In this document: positions 28,496-37,859 of the stretch, piece by piece
Layout: each line of letters begins with the position of its first letter
Position numbering within the stretch: the first letter of the stretch is position 1
Source of the DNA: Streptomyces sp. Y2F8-2
GTDB taxonomy: Bacteria; Actinomycetota; Actinomycetes; Streptomycetales; Streptomycetaceae
Length of the DNA stretch: 64,000 nt
Reading direction: 5' to 3'
NCBI RefSeq assembly: GCF_014905555.1
Contig: NZ_BNGS01000001.1
Location: 186,001 to 250,000, forward strand
Notes under the pieces: model-generated
What the model saw: only the letters and a program-made list of their open reading frames with translations
What the model was told of the DNA's origin: nothing
Database searches by the model: none
Position numbers and translations under genes: made by a program

Positions 28496-29550
28496 CCGCG
28501 CTCCCAGAAGGCAGGACCGACGGGCTCCTCGAAGTCGCCGAGCGCTTCGAGGTAACCGTCCGCGTTGACGCCGATGCGCAGCTGCGGCAGGGCGTGACCG
28601 GCCGGGCCGAAGATGACCCGGGCACCGTCGGAGAGGTCGAAGGTGGACTGGTGGCACGGGCAGAGGACGTGGTGCGTCTGCTGCTCGTACAGGGAGATCG
28701 GGCAACCGACGTGGGTGCAGATCTTGGAGAACGCCACGATGCCCTCGTGGGACCAGGACAGTTCCTTCTTGTCCTTGATGTTCTCCGGCTGCAGCCGGAC
28801 GATCATCAGCGCCGCCTTGGCGATCTCCTTCTGGAAGTCCTCGCTGGTCTCCTCCAGGCCCTCGGGCTTGGCGAAGGTGAGCGAACCGACCTGGACGTCC
28901 GAGGGACGCAGCGGCTGGTTCGTGTTCATGTTGACGAGGAGCTTGCCCTTGGACCACATGGTGTGGCGCAGCTTCGTCCCGGGCAGCGGGCCGAGGTCAC
29001 GCAGCAGGAAGAGGCCGGAGAGCGGGAACATGGCCAGCGCGCCGAGCATCGTGGTGCGGATCAGCTTGCGGCGGCCGATCACCGACTCCTTGGCGCCCTG
29101 CCGGAAGTCGGTCATGACCTTGGCCTTGACCTCGGGGGACGCCTCGACCGGGTGACGCTCGTCGGCGATCTCCACGTCGGACATCAGGGTGCGGGCCCAG
29201 TGGACCGCGCCCGCGCCGATCGTGAACAGCGCCACGCCGAGCGTCAGGCCCAGCGCGAAGTTCATCGCGCTGAGGTGCCCGATCGGGAAGACGTAGATCG
29301 ACTTGTCGTTCGGGATCCCGACGTACGAGGCGATGAAGCCGATGGTGGCCAGCATCGACACGGTGAACAGCAGGGCGACCGTGCGCTCGGAGCGCTTGGC
29401 GGCCCGCTCGTCGATGTCCTGGATGCGGTGCTCGTGGGGCGGCAGCCCCGGGTCGGCGAACGGGTTCTCCTCGTCCGCGACGGCTACCGCGCCGGACTCG
29501 GTGTCCTGCTCAGCGGGCAGGTTCTCTTCTGGAATGTCGTGGCTACTCAT
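28492..29550 (-). CDS. qcrA: Rieske iron-sulfur subunit of the bcc complex
   Basis: A 352-residue subunit. An acidic N-terminal extension leads into about three transmembrane helices (about 55-180) typical of actinobacterial QcrA, followed by a Rieske domain with CTHVGCPIS and CPCHQSTFD, the two Cys-x-His motifs for the [2Fe-2S] cluster. It transfers electrons from menaquinol to the dihaem cytochrome. A 4-bp ATGA overlap exists with both neighbours, qcrC upstream and qcrB downstream. Confidence 0.94.
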   Translation of the reverse strand: MSSHDIPEENLPAEQDTESGAVAVADEENPFADPGLPPHEHRIQDIDERAAKRSERTVALLFTVSMLATIGFIASYVGIPNDKSIYVFPIGHLSAMNFALGLTLGVALFTIGAGAVHWARTLMSDVEIADERHPVEASPEVKAKVMTDFRQGAKESVIGRRKLIRTTMLGALAMFPLSGLFLLRDLGPLPGTKLRHTMWSKGKLLVNMNTNQPLRPSDVQVGSLTFAKPEGLEETSEDFQKEIAKAALMIVRLQPENIKDKKELSWSHEGIVAFSKICTHVGCPISLYEQQTHHVLCPCHQSTFDLSDGARVIFGPAGHALPQLRIGVNADGYLEALGDFEEPVGPAFWERG

Positions 29551-30359
29551 GACTTCTTGGCCTTTGCGGTCCGAGCGGCGACCCAGACGGCGACGACGAT
29601 CAGCGCGCCGAGGCCGAAGATCCAGGCGAACAGGCCCTCGGAGACCGGGCCGAGGCCGCCCAGCTTGAGACCGCCGGGGTTCTCGGTCTGGTCACCGTTG
29701 ACCGCGTTCAGGTACGCGATGATGTCCTTCTTGTTCTGCTGCGACAGCGTGGTGTCCGGGAAGGACGGCATGTTCTGCGGGCCCGTCAGCATGGCCTCGT
29801 AGATGTGCTGGGGGGCGACACCCTCGAGGCTCGGGGCGAACTTGCCGTGCGTCAGCGCGCCGCCCTCACCGGTGAAGTTGTGGCACTGCGCGCAGTTCGT
29901 ACGGAAGAGCTCACCGCCCTTGGCGATGTCGGCGCCTTCCGGGCTGTAGTCGTTCTTCGTCGGGATCGCCGGTCCGGCGCCGAGGGACGAGATGTACGCC
30001 GCGAGCTGGTCGATCTGGGTCTGGTTGTAGATCGGCTTCTTCCGCGGCACCTGGGCGCCCTGCGAGGTGGCGGCCGGCATACGACCGGTGCCGACCTGGA
30101 AGTCGACGGCCGCGGCACCCACGCCCACCAGGCTCGGACCGTCGGAGCTGCCCTGACCGTTGGTGCCGTGGCAGCTGGCGCAGCCCACCTGGTAGAGCTT
30201 CTTGCCCTCGTCGATGGCGAGGGACTGGGCGGTCGTATCGGCCTGCGCCTGGGTCGCGGGCGCGAACGCTGCGTACAGCCCCCCGGTGGCCGCCAGCGCG
30301 AGGAGTAGGACGACGACAGCCGCCAGCGGATGGCGTCGTCGTGCGGAGAGCTTTTTCAC
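29547..30359 (-). CDS. qcrC: Dihaem cytochrome c subunit of the bcc complex
   Basis: A 270-residue membrane-anchored cytochrome c1-type protein. An N-terminal anchor (PLAAVVVLLLALAATGGLYAAF) is followed by two haem c domains, CASCHGTNGQ and CAQCHNFTGE, and a C-terminal helix (LFAWIFGLGALIVVAVWV). Two CxxCH motifs in one chain allow direct transfer to aa3 oxidase without soluble cytochrome c. GTG start at 30359; the TGA overlaps the qcrA start. It lies 109 bp downstream of ctaE. Confidence 0.94.
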   Translation of the reverse strand: MKKLSARRRHPLAAVVVLLLALAATGGLYAAFAPATQAQADTTAQSLAIDEGKKLYQVGCASCHGTNGQGSSDGPSLVGVGAAAVDFQVGTGRMPAATSQGAQVPRKKPIYNQTQIDQLAAYISSLGAGPAIPTKNDYSPEGADIAKGGELFRTNCAQCHNFTGEGGALTHGKFAPSLEGVAPQHIYEAMLTGPQNMPSFPDTTLSQQNKKDIIAYLNAVNGDQTENPGGLKLGGLGPVSEGLFAWIFGLGALIVVAVWVAARTAKAKKS

Positions 30360-30468
30360 GGATTACCCCGGTGTCAGGATCTTCTGCGTCGATGCTTCTG
30401 GAGGTGGATCGGGTCGTCGGGGGCGATCGGCTCCCCCGGTCGGGGACCGTCCGCCGCGCGGCGGCCGA

Positions 30469-31089
30469 CTACCGGATCATGTAGATCGTGGCGAAGAGGC
30501 CGATCCAGACGACATCGACGAAGTGCCAGTAGTAGGACACGACGATGGCGGCGGTCGCCTGCTCATGGGTGAACCTGCGCGCCGCGTAGGTGCGGCCCAG
30601 GACCAGCAGGAAGGCGATGAGACCACCCGTCACGTGCAGGCCGTGGAAGCCGGTGGTCAGGTAGAACACCGAGCCGTACGGGTCCGAGGACAGCGAGAGG
30701 CCGTCCTTCTTGACCAGCTCGGTGTACTCGAAGATCTGACCGCCGACGAAGATCGCACCCATGATGAAGGTGACGATGAACCAGCCCCGGAGCTTCTTCA
30801 CATCCCCGCGCTCGGCGGCGAACACGCCGAGCTGGCAGGTCAGGGAGGAGAGCACCAGGATCGTGGTGTTCGTCGCCGAGAACGGGAAGTTGAGATGGCT
30901 CGCCATCTCCTTCCAGTGAGCCGGCCCGGTCACCGATCGCAGGGTGAAGTACATCGCGAAGAGGGCCGCGAAGAACATCAGCTCGGAACTCAGCCAGATG
31001 ATGGTTCCGACGCTGGTGAGGTTCGGCCGGTTGACCGACGGGTGCGCGTGCCCGGTTTCTACTGTCGTTGCTGTCGCCACGACCGACAT
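30469..31089 (-). CDS. ctaE: Cytochrome c oxidase subunit III
   Basis: A 206-residue five-helix subunit III of the aa3 oxidase. It includes [39 protein letters not shown] and a C-terminal [22 protein letters not shown], the hallmark end of the family. It stabilises the catalytic subunit and proton uptake. ATG at 31089 lies inside a perfect 10-bp-arm palindrome (31080-31100) and has no Shine-Dalgarno, so initiation may be leaderless or structure-controlled. It heads the ctaE-qcrCAB run. Confidence 0.93.
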   Translation of the reverse strand: MSVVATATTVETGHAHPSVNRPNLTSVGTIIWLSSELMFFAALFAMYFTLRSVTGPAHWKEMASHLNFPFSATNTTILVLSSLTCQLGVFAAERGDVKKLRGWFIVTFIMGAIFVGGQIFEYTELVKKDGLSLSSDPYGSVFYLTTGFHGLHVTGGLIAFLLVLGRTYAARRFTHEQATAAIVVSYYWHFVDVVWIGLFATIYMIR

Positions 31090-31100
31090 TATGTCGGTCG
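31080..31100. promoter_or_regulatory. Perfect palindrome spanning the ctaE start codon
   Basis: CGACCGACAT-T-ATGTCGGTCG: two 10-base arms around one central base. The ctaE ATG (minus strand, 31089-31087) lies in one arm. Either a repressor site over the initiation region or an RNA hairpin hiding the start codon would be possible. It sits in the 179-bp divergent spacer shared with the receiver-like gene. Confidence 0.6.
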
Positions 31101-31268
31101 CTTATCTCGCCCTCACTCCGGGGGGTGCCGTTCGGAGTGTCCGTACCGTCTGTAGTGCCCGGATGGCGCACCGAAGGGGGGTGCACGCCGGTGTCCACCC
31201 GGTGTTGCAGGGGGTAGCATCCGCACCGATGGTCCGTTCCGTACGACGACGACGTCCCGGAGGGAAGC

Positions 31269-31670
31269 ATGCAGCCGACCGCCACGGTGCTGGTCTACAG
31301 CGACGACTCCAACACCCGCGCCCAGGTGCGGCTGGCCTCCGGCCGCAGGCCGGCTCCGGACGTTCCCGAGGTGGAGTTCGTGGAGTGCGCCACGCCGGGG
31401 GCCGTGCTCAGGGAGCTGGACAAGGGCGGCATCGATGTGTGCGTGCTGGACGGCGAGGCCGTGCCGATGGGGGGCATGGGCGTGTGCCGGCAGATCAAGG
31501 ACGAGATCTTCAATTGTCCGCCGGTGCTGGTGCTGATCGCTCGGCCTCAGGATGCGTGGCTCGCGACCTGGAGCCGCGCGGATGCGGCTGTGGCGCTGCC
31601 GGTCGAGCCTGTCGAGTTCGCCTCTGCTTTGGCCGGGCTGTTGCGGCGTAGGGCCCTTTCGAGCGCCTGA
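31269..31670 (+). CDS. Degenerate response-regulator receiver protein
   Basis: A 133-residue protein that is a single receiver-like domain. Its strands and the acidic pair Asp12-Asp13 are kept and a candidate phospho-acceptor is Asp61 (VCVLDGEAVP). The Thr/Ser after strand 4 is Ala91 and the invariant Lys after strand 5 is missing (VALPVEP), so normal phosphorelay switching is unlikely. ATG at 31269 with GGAGGGAAGC upstream. It is transcribed away from ctaE and lies between the two oxidase operons, a place known to hold this gene in Streptomyces. A protein-binding or scaffolding role is inferred. Confidence 0.75.
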   Translation: MQPTATVLVYSDDSNTRAQVRLASGRRPAPDVPEVEFVECATPGAVLRELDKGGIDVCVLDGEAVPMGGMGVCRQIKDEIFNCPPVLVLIARPQDAWLATWSRADAAVALPVEPVEFASALAGLLRRRALSSA

Positions 31671-31714
31671 GAGCCGGTTCCCGGCGTTTTGCCTCGTGCC
31701 CCTTCCAGGGGCGC

Positions 31715-32971
31715 TCAGACGCTCTCCGGGCTCAGTCGTGCCGTCATCGCGGGGTTCGAGGTGTCGGGCGTCAGGGCGCTGCCCTTCTGCCACTTCTCCC
31801 AGTCCACATTCCAGTCGCCGAAGCCGTTGCCGAACGGTTCCATCTGTTTGCCGCCCGAGTTGACGACCTGGACGATGTCGCCCTGCCGGACCGTGTTGTA
31901 GAACCACTGGGCGTACGAGGTGCTCATCCCCGTGCAGCCGTGGCTGACGTTGGCGTACCCCTGGGAGCCCACGGACCAGGGGGCGGCGTGCACGTACTCG
32001 CCGCTCCAGGTGACCCGGGCCGCCCAGTAGACGTTCAGGTCGTAGGAGTCGCTGGAGCCCGCCGAGATGCCGATGGTGGTTCCGCGCATCCGTACGACGT
32101 AGCTCTTGTTCAGGATCACCTTGACGCCGTTGCGTGTCTCGTAGCCGGGCTTGCCGGTGGTGATGGGGATCTGCTTGATCACCTGACCGTTCTGGTAGAC
32201 CGTCATCCGGTGTGACGCGGAGTCCGTGACGGCGATGACGCTGTCCCCCGTGGTCAGCTTCACGGGCTTGGTGTCGCCGCCCCAGAGGCGTTCGGCGATC
32301 TTCACGCCGGCGAGGTTGCTGTAGGCGGTGACGGTGGCGTGGACGGGCCAGTAGTCCTTGGGGCGGTAGTGCAGCGTCTTGTCGTCCACCCAGTACCAGG
32401 AGCCCTCCACGGCGGGCACCGAGTCCACCCTGAGGGCACGCTCGACGATGGCCCGCTGTCCCCTGTCCTTGACGGGCTGGCTGAGGGTGGCCGTGACGGG
32501 CTGGCCGACGCCGTAGGTCCCGGAGTCCGGGCCGAAGGTGACGTTCAGGACCTTGCTGGTCTTCGGGGTGCCGGTGTCGATCTCCAGGGTCTTGCGGCCC
32601 GGGTTGCCGTCCTCGTCCTCCGTGCTGACCTGCACCGTGTAGTGGGTGCCCGCGGCCAGCGGCGAGGTGCTGTGCCAACGGCCGCCGTCGGCGGAGAGTT
32701 CGCCGGCGACGTAGCGTCCTCGGGAGTCGGTGGCGGTGACGTCCGTGATGCGCGCGTCCGAACCCGAGGCGGTGATCTCCAGTGGTTTGTCCGGGTCGAC
32801 CTGCTTGCCGTCGCCGACCGGTGCGTTGAAGGCGATGTCGTCCGCCGCGTCGTACGGCTTCGCCGCCGGGTCCCCGTCCCCGCCGCAGGCGACGAGACCC
32901 GCACCGAGGGCGATCACCAGCAGGGTGCAGCCGACGACCGTGCCGTTCCTCAAGAACGCTGTGTGGCTCAT
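31715..32971 (-). CDS. L,D-transpeptidase lipoprotein
   Basis: A 418-residue envelope enzyme. The signal peptide ends at lipobox LVAC, giving a membrane-anchored lipoprotein. Two Ig-like domains of the LdtMt2 type follow (about 60-240; ITDVTATDSRGRYV, TATLSQPVKDRGQ), then a YkuD catalytic domain with the HAAPWSVGSQGYANVSHGC segment whose SHGCTGMS carries catalytic His and Cys. It forms 3-3 meso-DAP cross-links in peptidoglycan. ATG at 32971. Its position between ctaF and ctaE is conserved in Streptomyces, although no functional link is known to me. Confidence 0.88.
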   Translation of the reverse strand: MSHTAFLRNGTVVGCTLLVIALGAGLVACGGDGDPAAKPYDAADDIAFNAPVGDGKQVDPDKPLEITASGSDARITDVTATDSRGRYVAGELSADGGRWHSTSPLAAGTHYTVQVSTEDEDGNPGRKTLEIDTGTPKTSKVLNVTFGPDSGTYGVGQPVTATLSQPVKDRGQRAIVERALRVDSVPAVEGSWYWVDDKTLHYRPKDYWPVHATVTAYSNLAGVKIAERLWGGDTKPVKLTTGDSVIAVTDSASHRMTVYQNGQVIKQIPITTGKPGYETRNGVKVILNKSYVVRMRGTTIGISAGSSDSYDLNVYWAARVTWSGEYVHAAPWSVGSQGYANVSHGCTGMSTSYAQWFYNTVRQGDIVQVVNSGGKQMEPFGNGFGDWNVDWEKWQKGSALTPDTSNPAMTARLSPESV

Positions 32972-33047
32972 GCCCTCACGCTAGGAACGTCCGTCAAGCA
33001 TGGCGCGCCGGGCAATCCGTGTGGGGGACGTGAGGCGCGGCAAAAGA

Positions 33048-33085
33048 GGGAGCCCGGACACTCCAGGCGGTGTGTCCGGGCTCCC
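33048..33085 (-). terminator. Terminator after ctaF
   Basis: GGGAGCCCGGACAC (33048-33061) pairs perfectly with GTGTCCGGGCTCCC (33072-33085), 14 bp with a 10-base loop. On the minus strand it starts 17 bp past the ctaF stop and is followed by TCTTTT. A classical intrinsic terminator for ctaCDF. Confidence 0.82.
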
Positions 33086-33102
33086 GTCGCGCTCGGTGCG
33101 TG

Positions 33103-33501
33103 TTACTGGGTGCGGTTCTCCCCGCGGTAGTACTCGAAGACCCAGCCCCACAGGCCCACCAGGATCAGCGGGGCCGAGAAGTACAGCAGCCACCAGCCGA
33201 TCGCGATCGCCAGGAAGGCGAACGCTCCACCGACGCCGAGGGCGAGCGGCTGCCAGCTGTGCGGGCTGAAGAAGCCGATCTCACCGGCGTCGTCGGCGAC
33301 GTCGGCCTCCTTGTCGTCCTGCGCTCCCGCGTCGACCCGCCGGGCCGTGAAGGCCAGGTAGTAGCCGATCATCACGCTCAGGCCGAAGGCCAGGAAGAGC
33401 GCGGTGGTGCCGGCCGGCTCCTTCGACCACAGGCCGTAGATGACGGCCATGACGAGGATGAAGACGGACAGCCACAGGAACATCTTGCCCTGGATCTTCA
33501 C
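33103..33501 (-). CDS. ctaF: Cytochrome c oxidase subunit IV (actinobacterial)
   Basis: A 132-residue membrane subunit with two N-terminal helices ([37 protein letters not shown]) and a second pair ([38 protein letters not shown]), the four-helix pattern of the actinobacterial CtaF. It belongs to the bcc-aa3 supercomplex. GTG at 33501 has GGAGG 7 bases upstream and overlaps the ctaD TGA (GTGA), implying coupled translation. A 14-bp stem terminator follows. Confidence 0.9.
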   Translation of the reverse strand: MKIQGKMFLWLSVFILVMAVIYGLWSKEPAGTTALFLAFGLSVMIGYYLAFTARRVDAGAQDDKEADVADDAGEIGFFSPHSWQPLALGVGGAFAFLAIAIGWWLLYFSAPLILVGLWGWVFEYYRGENRTQ

Positions 33502-35231
33502 TTGCCGGCCTCCTTGCCACCAGCGACGCCCTTGCTGCCGGCACCCGCGTACTCGAGCTGCTCGAGCGCGGCGATCTCCGGGTGGTGCAGGTCGAAGGCG
33601 GGCGATTCGGAGCGGATCCGCGGCAGCGTGAGGAAGTTGTGCCGCGGCGGCGGGCAGGAGGTCGCCCACTCCAGCGAACGGCCGTAGCCCCACGGGTCGT
33701 CGACGCCGACCGGCTTGCCGTACTTGGCCGTCTTCCACACGTTGTAGAGGAACGGCAGGATCGACAGGCCGAGCAGGAAGGAGGAGATCGTCGAGATCGT
33801 GTTCAGGGCGGTGAAGCCGTCGGCGGCGAGGTAGTCCGCGTAACGACGCGGCATGCCCTCGGCGCCCAGCCAGTGCTGCACCAGGAACGTGCCGTGGAAG
33901 CCGATGAACAGCGTCCAGAACGTGATCTTGCCCAGGCGCTCGTCGAGCATCTTGCCGGTGAACTTCGGCCACCAGAAGTGGAAGCCGGAGAACATCGCGA
34001 AGACGACGGTGCCGAAGACCACGTAGTGGAAGTGCGCCACCACGAAGTACGAGTCCGAGATGTGGAAGTCCATCGGCGGCGAGGCCAGGATGACACCGGT
34101 CAGACCACCGAACGTGAAGGTGATCAGGAAGCCGGTCGCCCAGAGCATCGGCGTCTCGAAGGACAGCGAGCCCTTCCACATCGTTCCGATCCAGTTGAAG
34201 AACTTCACGCCGGTGGGGACGGCGATGAGGAACGTCATGAAGGAGAAGAACGGAAGCAGCACGCCACCGGTGACGTACATGTGGTGCGCCCACACCGTCA
34301 CGGACAGACCGGCGATGGCGATGGTGGCGCCGATGAGGCCCATGTAGCCGAACATCGGCTTACGGCTGAAGACCGGGATGACCTCGGAAATGATTCCGAA
34401 GAACGGTAGGGCGATGATGTACACCTCTGGATGGCCGAAGAACCAGAAGAGGTGTTGCCACAGCAGTGCGCCGCCGTTGGCCGCGTCGAAGACGTGGGCG
34501 CCGAACTTGCGGTCCGCCTCCAGGGCGAACAGCGCGGCCGCCAGGACCGGGAAGGCCAGCAGCACGAGCACACCGGTCAGCAGCACGTTCCACACGAAGA
34601 TCGGCATGCGGAACATCGTCATGCCGGGGGCGCGCATGCAGATGATCGTGGTGATGAAGTTGACCGAGCCGAGGATCGTGCCGAAGCCGGAGAAGGCCAG
34701 ACCCATGATCCACATGTCGGCGCCGACACCCGGCGAGCGGACCGCGTCCGACAGCGGGCTGTAGGCGAACCAGCCGAAGTCGGCCGCACCCTCCGGAGTG
34801 AGGAAGCCGCCGACCGCGATGAGCGAGCCGAACAGGTAGAGCCAGTAGGCGAACATGTTCAGCCGCGGGAAGGCCACGTCGGGCGCGCCGATCTGGAGCG
34901 GCATGATCCAGTTCGCGAAGCCGGCGAACAGCGGCGTCGCGAACATCAGCAGCATGATCGTGCCGTGCATCGTGAACGCCTGGTTGAACTGCTCGTTCGA
35001 CATGATCTGCAGGCCCGGACGGGCCAGCTCGGCGCGCATGAGCAGCGCCATCACGCCGCCGATCAGGAAGAACGCGAACGACGTCGTCAGATACAGCGTG
35101 CCGATCGTCTTGTGGTCGGTGGTCGTCAGCCACTTGATGACGACGTTACCGGGTCGCCTGCGCCGTACCGGCAGCTCGTTCTCGTACGACTCTGCTGCCG
35201 CGGCACCCTGGGGTTCGTTGAGGATGCTCAC
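33498..35231 (-). CDS. ctaD: Cytochrome c oxidase subunit I
   Basis: A 577-residue catalytic haem-copper oxidase subunit with about 12 helices. Key motifs: [11 protein letters not shown] (haem a ligand His), [14 protein letters not shown] with the CuB His and the Tyr-His cross-link pair, [10 protein letters not shown] (CuB His-His) and [11 protein letters not shown] (haem a3 and a ligands). It reduces oxygen to water and pumps protons at the cytoplasmic membrane. GTG at 35231 overlaps the ctaC TGA (GTGA). Second gene in ctaC-ctaD-ctaF. Confidence 0.95.
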   Translation of the reverse strand: MSILNEPQGAAAAESYENELPVRRRRPGNVVIKWLTTTDHKTIGTLYLTTSFAFFLIGGVMALLMRAELARPGLQIMSNEQFNQAFTMHGTIMLLMFATPLFAGFANWIMPLQIGAPDVAFPRLNMFAYWLYLFGSLIAVGGFLTPEGAADFGWFAYSPLSDAVRSPGVGADMWIMGLAFSGFGTILGSVNFITTIICMRAPGMTMFRMPIFVWNVLLTGVLVLLAFPVLAAALFALEADRKFGAHVFDAANGGALLWQHLFWFFGHPEVYIIALPFFGIISEVIPVFSRKPMFGYMGLIGATIAIAGLSVTVWAHHMYVTGGVLLPFFSFMTFLIAVPTGVKFFNWIGTMWKGSLSFETPMLWATGFLITFTFGGLTGVILASPPMDFHISDSYFVVAHFHYVVFGTVVFAMFSGFHFWWPKFTGKMLDERLGKITFWTLFIGFHGTFLVQHWLGAEGMPRRYADYLAADGFTALNTISTISSFLLGLSILPFLYNVWKTAKYGKPVGVDDPWGYGRSLEWATSCPPPRHNFLTLPRIRSESPAFDLHHPEIAALEQLEYAGAGSKGVAGGKEAGK

Positions 35232-36187
35232 AGGTTGTTCGTCTCCCGGTTCTTCTCGTGGCTCGTCTGCGCGATGCCGGCGGGAATGTAACCGGTCTGC
35301 CCCTTCTTCGCGAGGTCCTTGAGGTGCTGCTCGTACGCTGCGGGCGAGACGACCTTCACGTTGAACAGCATCCGGGAGTGGTCGACGCCGCAGAGCTCGG
35401 CGCACTTGCCGCGGAAGGTGCCCTCCGCATTGGGGGTCACCTCGAAGGCGTTGGTGTGGCCCGGGATGACGTCCTGCTTCATCAGGAACGGCAGCACCCA
35501 GAAGGAGTGGATGACGTCACGCGAGGTGAGGATGAAGCGGACGGTCTTGCCCTTGGGGAGCCACAGGGTGGGACCGGGGTTGCCCGTCTGCGGGTTCCGC
35601 GTGGCGGGCGTGCCGAAGTCGTAGACACCGCCGGCGTTCGCCGGGAAGTCGTTCTTGAACCGGTCCGGAATCGCGACCAGGTTCTTGTCGGTCTTCGCGT
35701 CGCCCGTCACCCCGTCCACGGGGGTGATGTAGTTGAAGCCCCAGCTCCACTGGTAGCCGACGACGTTCACGGTGACGTCGGGCTTCTTGGAGAGGCTGAG
35801 GAGCTTCGACTCGTCGCGGGCGGTGAAGTAGAAGAGCACCGAGACGATGATGAGCGGGACGACCGTGTACAACGCCTCGATCGGCATGTTGTACCGGGTC
35901 TGCTGGGGAACCTCGACCTTGGTGCGGCTGCGACGGTGGAACATCGCGCTCCACAGGATCAAGCCCCACACCAGCACGCCGACGGCGAGCGCGGCCGCCC
36001 AGGACCCCTGCCACAGGGAGAGGATCCTCGGAGCCTCTTCCGTGGTCGGGGTGGGCATACCAAGGCGGGGGAAGTCCTTGTATGTGCAACCGGTTGCGGT
36101 CGCCAGGACCAGGCCCGCGGTCAGTGCCTGCAGCAGCTTCCGCCGCATCGGGCGCCGCGGCGAGCGGTCGGAGCCGTTGGGACTCAC
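35228..36187 (-). CDS. ctaC: Cytochrome c oxidase subunit II
   Basis: A 319-residue subunit with a lipoprotein-type leader (ATATGC lipobox), two transmembrane helices (about 60-150) and a C-terminal cupredoxin domain. The CuA ligands are visible: IHSFWVLPF (first His) and [14 protein letters not shown] (two Cys, Glu, His, Met). It receives electrons from the dihaem QcrC. The GTG start at 36187 leads into a basic segment ([10 protein letters not shown]). It is the promoter-proximal gene; an inverted repeat lies about 80 bp upstream. Confidence 0.94.
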   Translation of the reverse strand: MSPNGSDRSPRRPMRRKLLQALTAGLVLATATGCTYKDFPRLGMPTPTTEEAPRILSLWQGSWAAALAVGVLVWGLILWSAMFHRRSRTKVEVPQQTRYNMPIEALYTVVPLIIVSVLFYFTARDESKLLSLSKKPDVTVNVVGYQWSWGFNYITPVDGVTGDAKTDKNLVAIPDRFKNDFPANAGGVYDFGTPATRNPQTGNPGPTLWLPKGKTVRFILTSRDVIHSFWVLPFLMKQDVIPGHTNAFEVTPNAEGTFRGKCAELCGVDHSRMLFNVKVVSPAAYEQHLKDLAKKGQTGYIPAGIAQTSHEKNRETNNL

Positions 36188-36266
36188 GTAGCGCCTTCCC
36201 GAGAGTCTCGCCCGCGCGGTTGGCTGCGGCCTTCTCGCTGGTCGGTCGCCGCCCTGCGTCGGGCAG

Positions 36267-36295
36267 GGGTTTGGATGTTTATGCGGACCAAACCC
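36267..36295. promoter_or_regulatory. Inverted repeat upstream of ctaC
   Basis: GGGTTTGG (36267-36274) and CCAAACCC (36288-36295) form a perfect 8-bp inverted repeat with a 13-base AT-richer spacer. It lies 80-108 bp upstream of the ctaC start in the spacer shared with the desulfurase gene. A site for a respiratory regulator is possible. Confidence 0.4.
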
Positions 36296-36392
36296 TACTC
36301 GACGCCATCCGGCGGTTCGCGGGGAGGGTGCCGTACGCGCCGCGGGTTGCGCCGGGGCGCCTAATAGCCCGGAGGTACGGCTTGTGCGGCGA

Positions 36393-36446
36393 GTGCGGGT
36401 GGTTTGTGGTTGATCGCGCAGTTCCCCGCGCCCCTTCAGGGCGTTT
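36393..36446. repeat. Streptomyces-type intergenic repeat, copy 2
   Basis: TGCGGGTGGTTTGTGGTTGA, TCGCGCAGTTCCCCGCGCCC, CTTCAGGG: the known Streptomyces intergenic palindrome family, sharing GTGGTTGATCGCGC with copy 1 near 13938. It ends 11 bp before the GTG of the desulfurase-TusA gene. Confidence 0.6.
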
Positions 36447-36457
36447 AGCGTTGCCCT

Positions 36458-37834
36458 GTGGGCTACTTCGACGCTGCTTCCGGTGCTCCCCTTCATCCCG
36501 TCGCCCGGCAGGCTCTGCTGGCCTCGCTCGATGAGGGGTGGGCCGATCCCGCACGCCTGTACCGCGAGGGGCGGCGGGCGCGGTTGCTGCTGGACGCGGC
36601 GCGGGAGGCGGCCGCCGATGCCGTGGGCTGCCGACCGGACGAGTTGGTCTTCACCTCCTCCGGAACGCGGGCGGTGCACGCGGGGATCGAGGGGGCGCTG
36701 ACGGGCCGCCGCCGGGTCGGACGCCACCTGATCGTGTCAGCGGTCGAACATTCCTCGGTGCTTCATTCGGCGGAGGTGTTCGAGGCGTCGGGCGGGACGG
36801 TGACCCGGGTGCCGGTCTCGCGCGCGGGCGCGGTCACCCCCGAGCAGTACGCGGAGGCGTTGCGTCCGGACACCGCGCTGGCCTGCCTGCAGTCGGCCAA
36901 CCACGAGGTGGGCACGGTGCAGCCGGTGGCCGAGGTGGCCGAGGCGTGCCGGGCGGCCGGGGTGCCGCTGCTGGTGGACGCGGCGCAGTCGCTGGGCTGG
37001 GGTCCGGTGGAGGGCGACTGGTCGGTCCTGACGGCCAGTGCGCACAAGTGGGGCGGGCCGTCGGGTGTCGGGCTTCTCGCGGTGCGCAAGGGGGTGCGGT
37101 TCGCACCCCAGGGGCCCTCGGACGAGCGGGAGTCGGGGCGGGCGGCCGGGTTCGAGAACATCCCGGCGATCGTGGCGGCCGCGGCCTCGCTGCGGGCGGT
37201 ACGGGCGGAGGCGGCCGAGGAGACCCGGCGGCTGCGGGAGCTGACGGAGCGGATCCGGGCGCGGGTGCCGGAGCTGGTCCCCGATGTGGAGGTGGTGGGC
37301 GATCCGGTGCGCCGGCTGCCCGGGATCGTCACGTTCTCCTGTCTCTACGTCGACGGAGAGACGCTGCTGCACGAGCTGGACCGCGCGGGCTTCTCCGTCT
37401 CGTCCGGTTCGTCCTGCACGAGCAGCACGCTGACGCCCAGCCATGTGCTGAAGGCGATGGGGGTGCTGAGCGAGGGCAACGTGCGCGTGTCGCTGCCGCC
37501 GGGGACGCCGGCGGAGGACGTCGAACGGTTCCTCGAGGTGCTGCCGGAGGCGGTGGCGGGGGTCCGGGAGAAGCTGGGAGCGCCCTCCCCGCGGACCGCC
37601 GGGCCGGAGGACGCCCTGGTCGTCGACGCCCTCGGCAAGCGCTGCCCGATCCCGGTGATCGAGCTGGCCAAGGTCTTCGGGGACGCCCCGGTCGGCGGCA
37701 CGGTCCGCGTCCTGGCGGACGACGAGGCGGCGCGCCTGGACATCCCGGCGTGGTGCGAGATGCGGGGGCAGGAGTACGTGGGAGAGGAGCCGGCGGAGCG
37801 GGGGTCGGCTTACGTGGTCCGCCGGCTCTCCTAG
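36458..37834 (+). CDS. Cysteine desulfurase-TusA fusion
   Basis: A 458-residue two-domain protein. Residues about 1-370 are a NifS/IscS-type cysteine desulfurase: LIVSAVEHSSVL, NHEVGTVQPV, DAAQSLGW, the PLP lysine in ASAHKWGGPSG and the persulfide Cys in SSGSSCTSSTLTPSH. Residues about 385-458 are a TusA/SirA domain with LGKRCPIPVIELAK, whose Cys accepts sulfur. The fusion would pass persulfide within one chain. GTG at 36458. It is divergent from ctaC and could supply sulfur for Fe-S clusters or thiolation; acceptor unknown. Confidence 0.87.
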   Translation: MGYFDAASGAPLHPVARQALLASLDEGWADPARLYREGRRARLLLDAAREAAADAVGCRPDELVFTSSGTRAVHAGIEGALTGRRRVGRHLIVSAVEHSSVLHSAEVFEASGGTVTRVPVSRAGAVTPEQYAEALRPDTALACLQSANHEVGTVQPVAEVAEACRAAGVPLLVDAAQSLGWGPVEGDWSVLTASAHKWGGPSGVGLLAVRKGVRFAPQGPSDERESGRAAGFENIPAIVAAAASLRAVRAEAAEETRRLRELTERIRARVPELVPDVEVVGDPVRRLPGIVTFSCLYVDGETLLHELDRAGFSVSSGSSCTSSTLTPSHVLKAMGVLSEGNVRVSLPPGTPAEDVERFLEVLPEAVAGVREKLGAPSPRTAGPEDALVVDALGKRCPIPVIELAKVFGDAPVGGTVRVLADDEAARLDIPAWCEMRGQEYVGEEPAERGSAYVVRRLS

Positions 37835-37859
37835 GGCGAGTCGTGGCCTCGCTGCGGCC

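Noticed and set aside
25238..28555. 1105-codon open frame on the plus strand
   Set aside because: It runs antisense to the PRC-barrel gene, trpD and qcrB, whose protein families are unmistakable. Long antisense frames are normal in DNA with GC-rich third positions.
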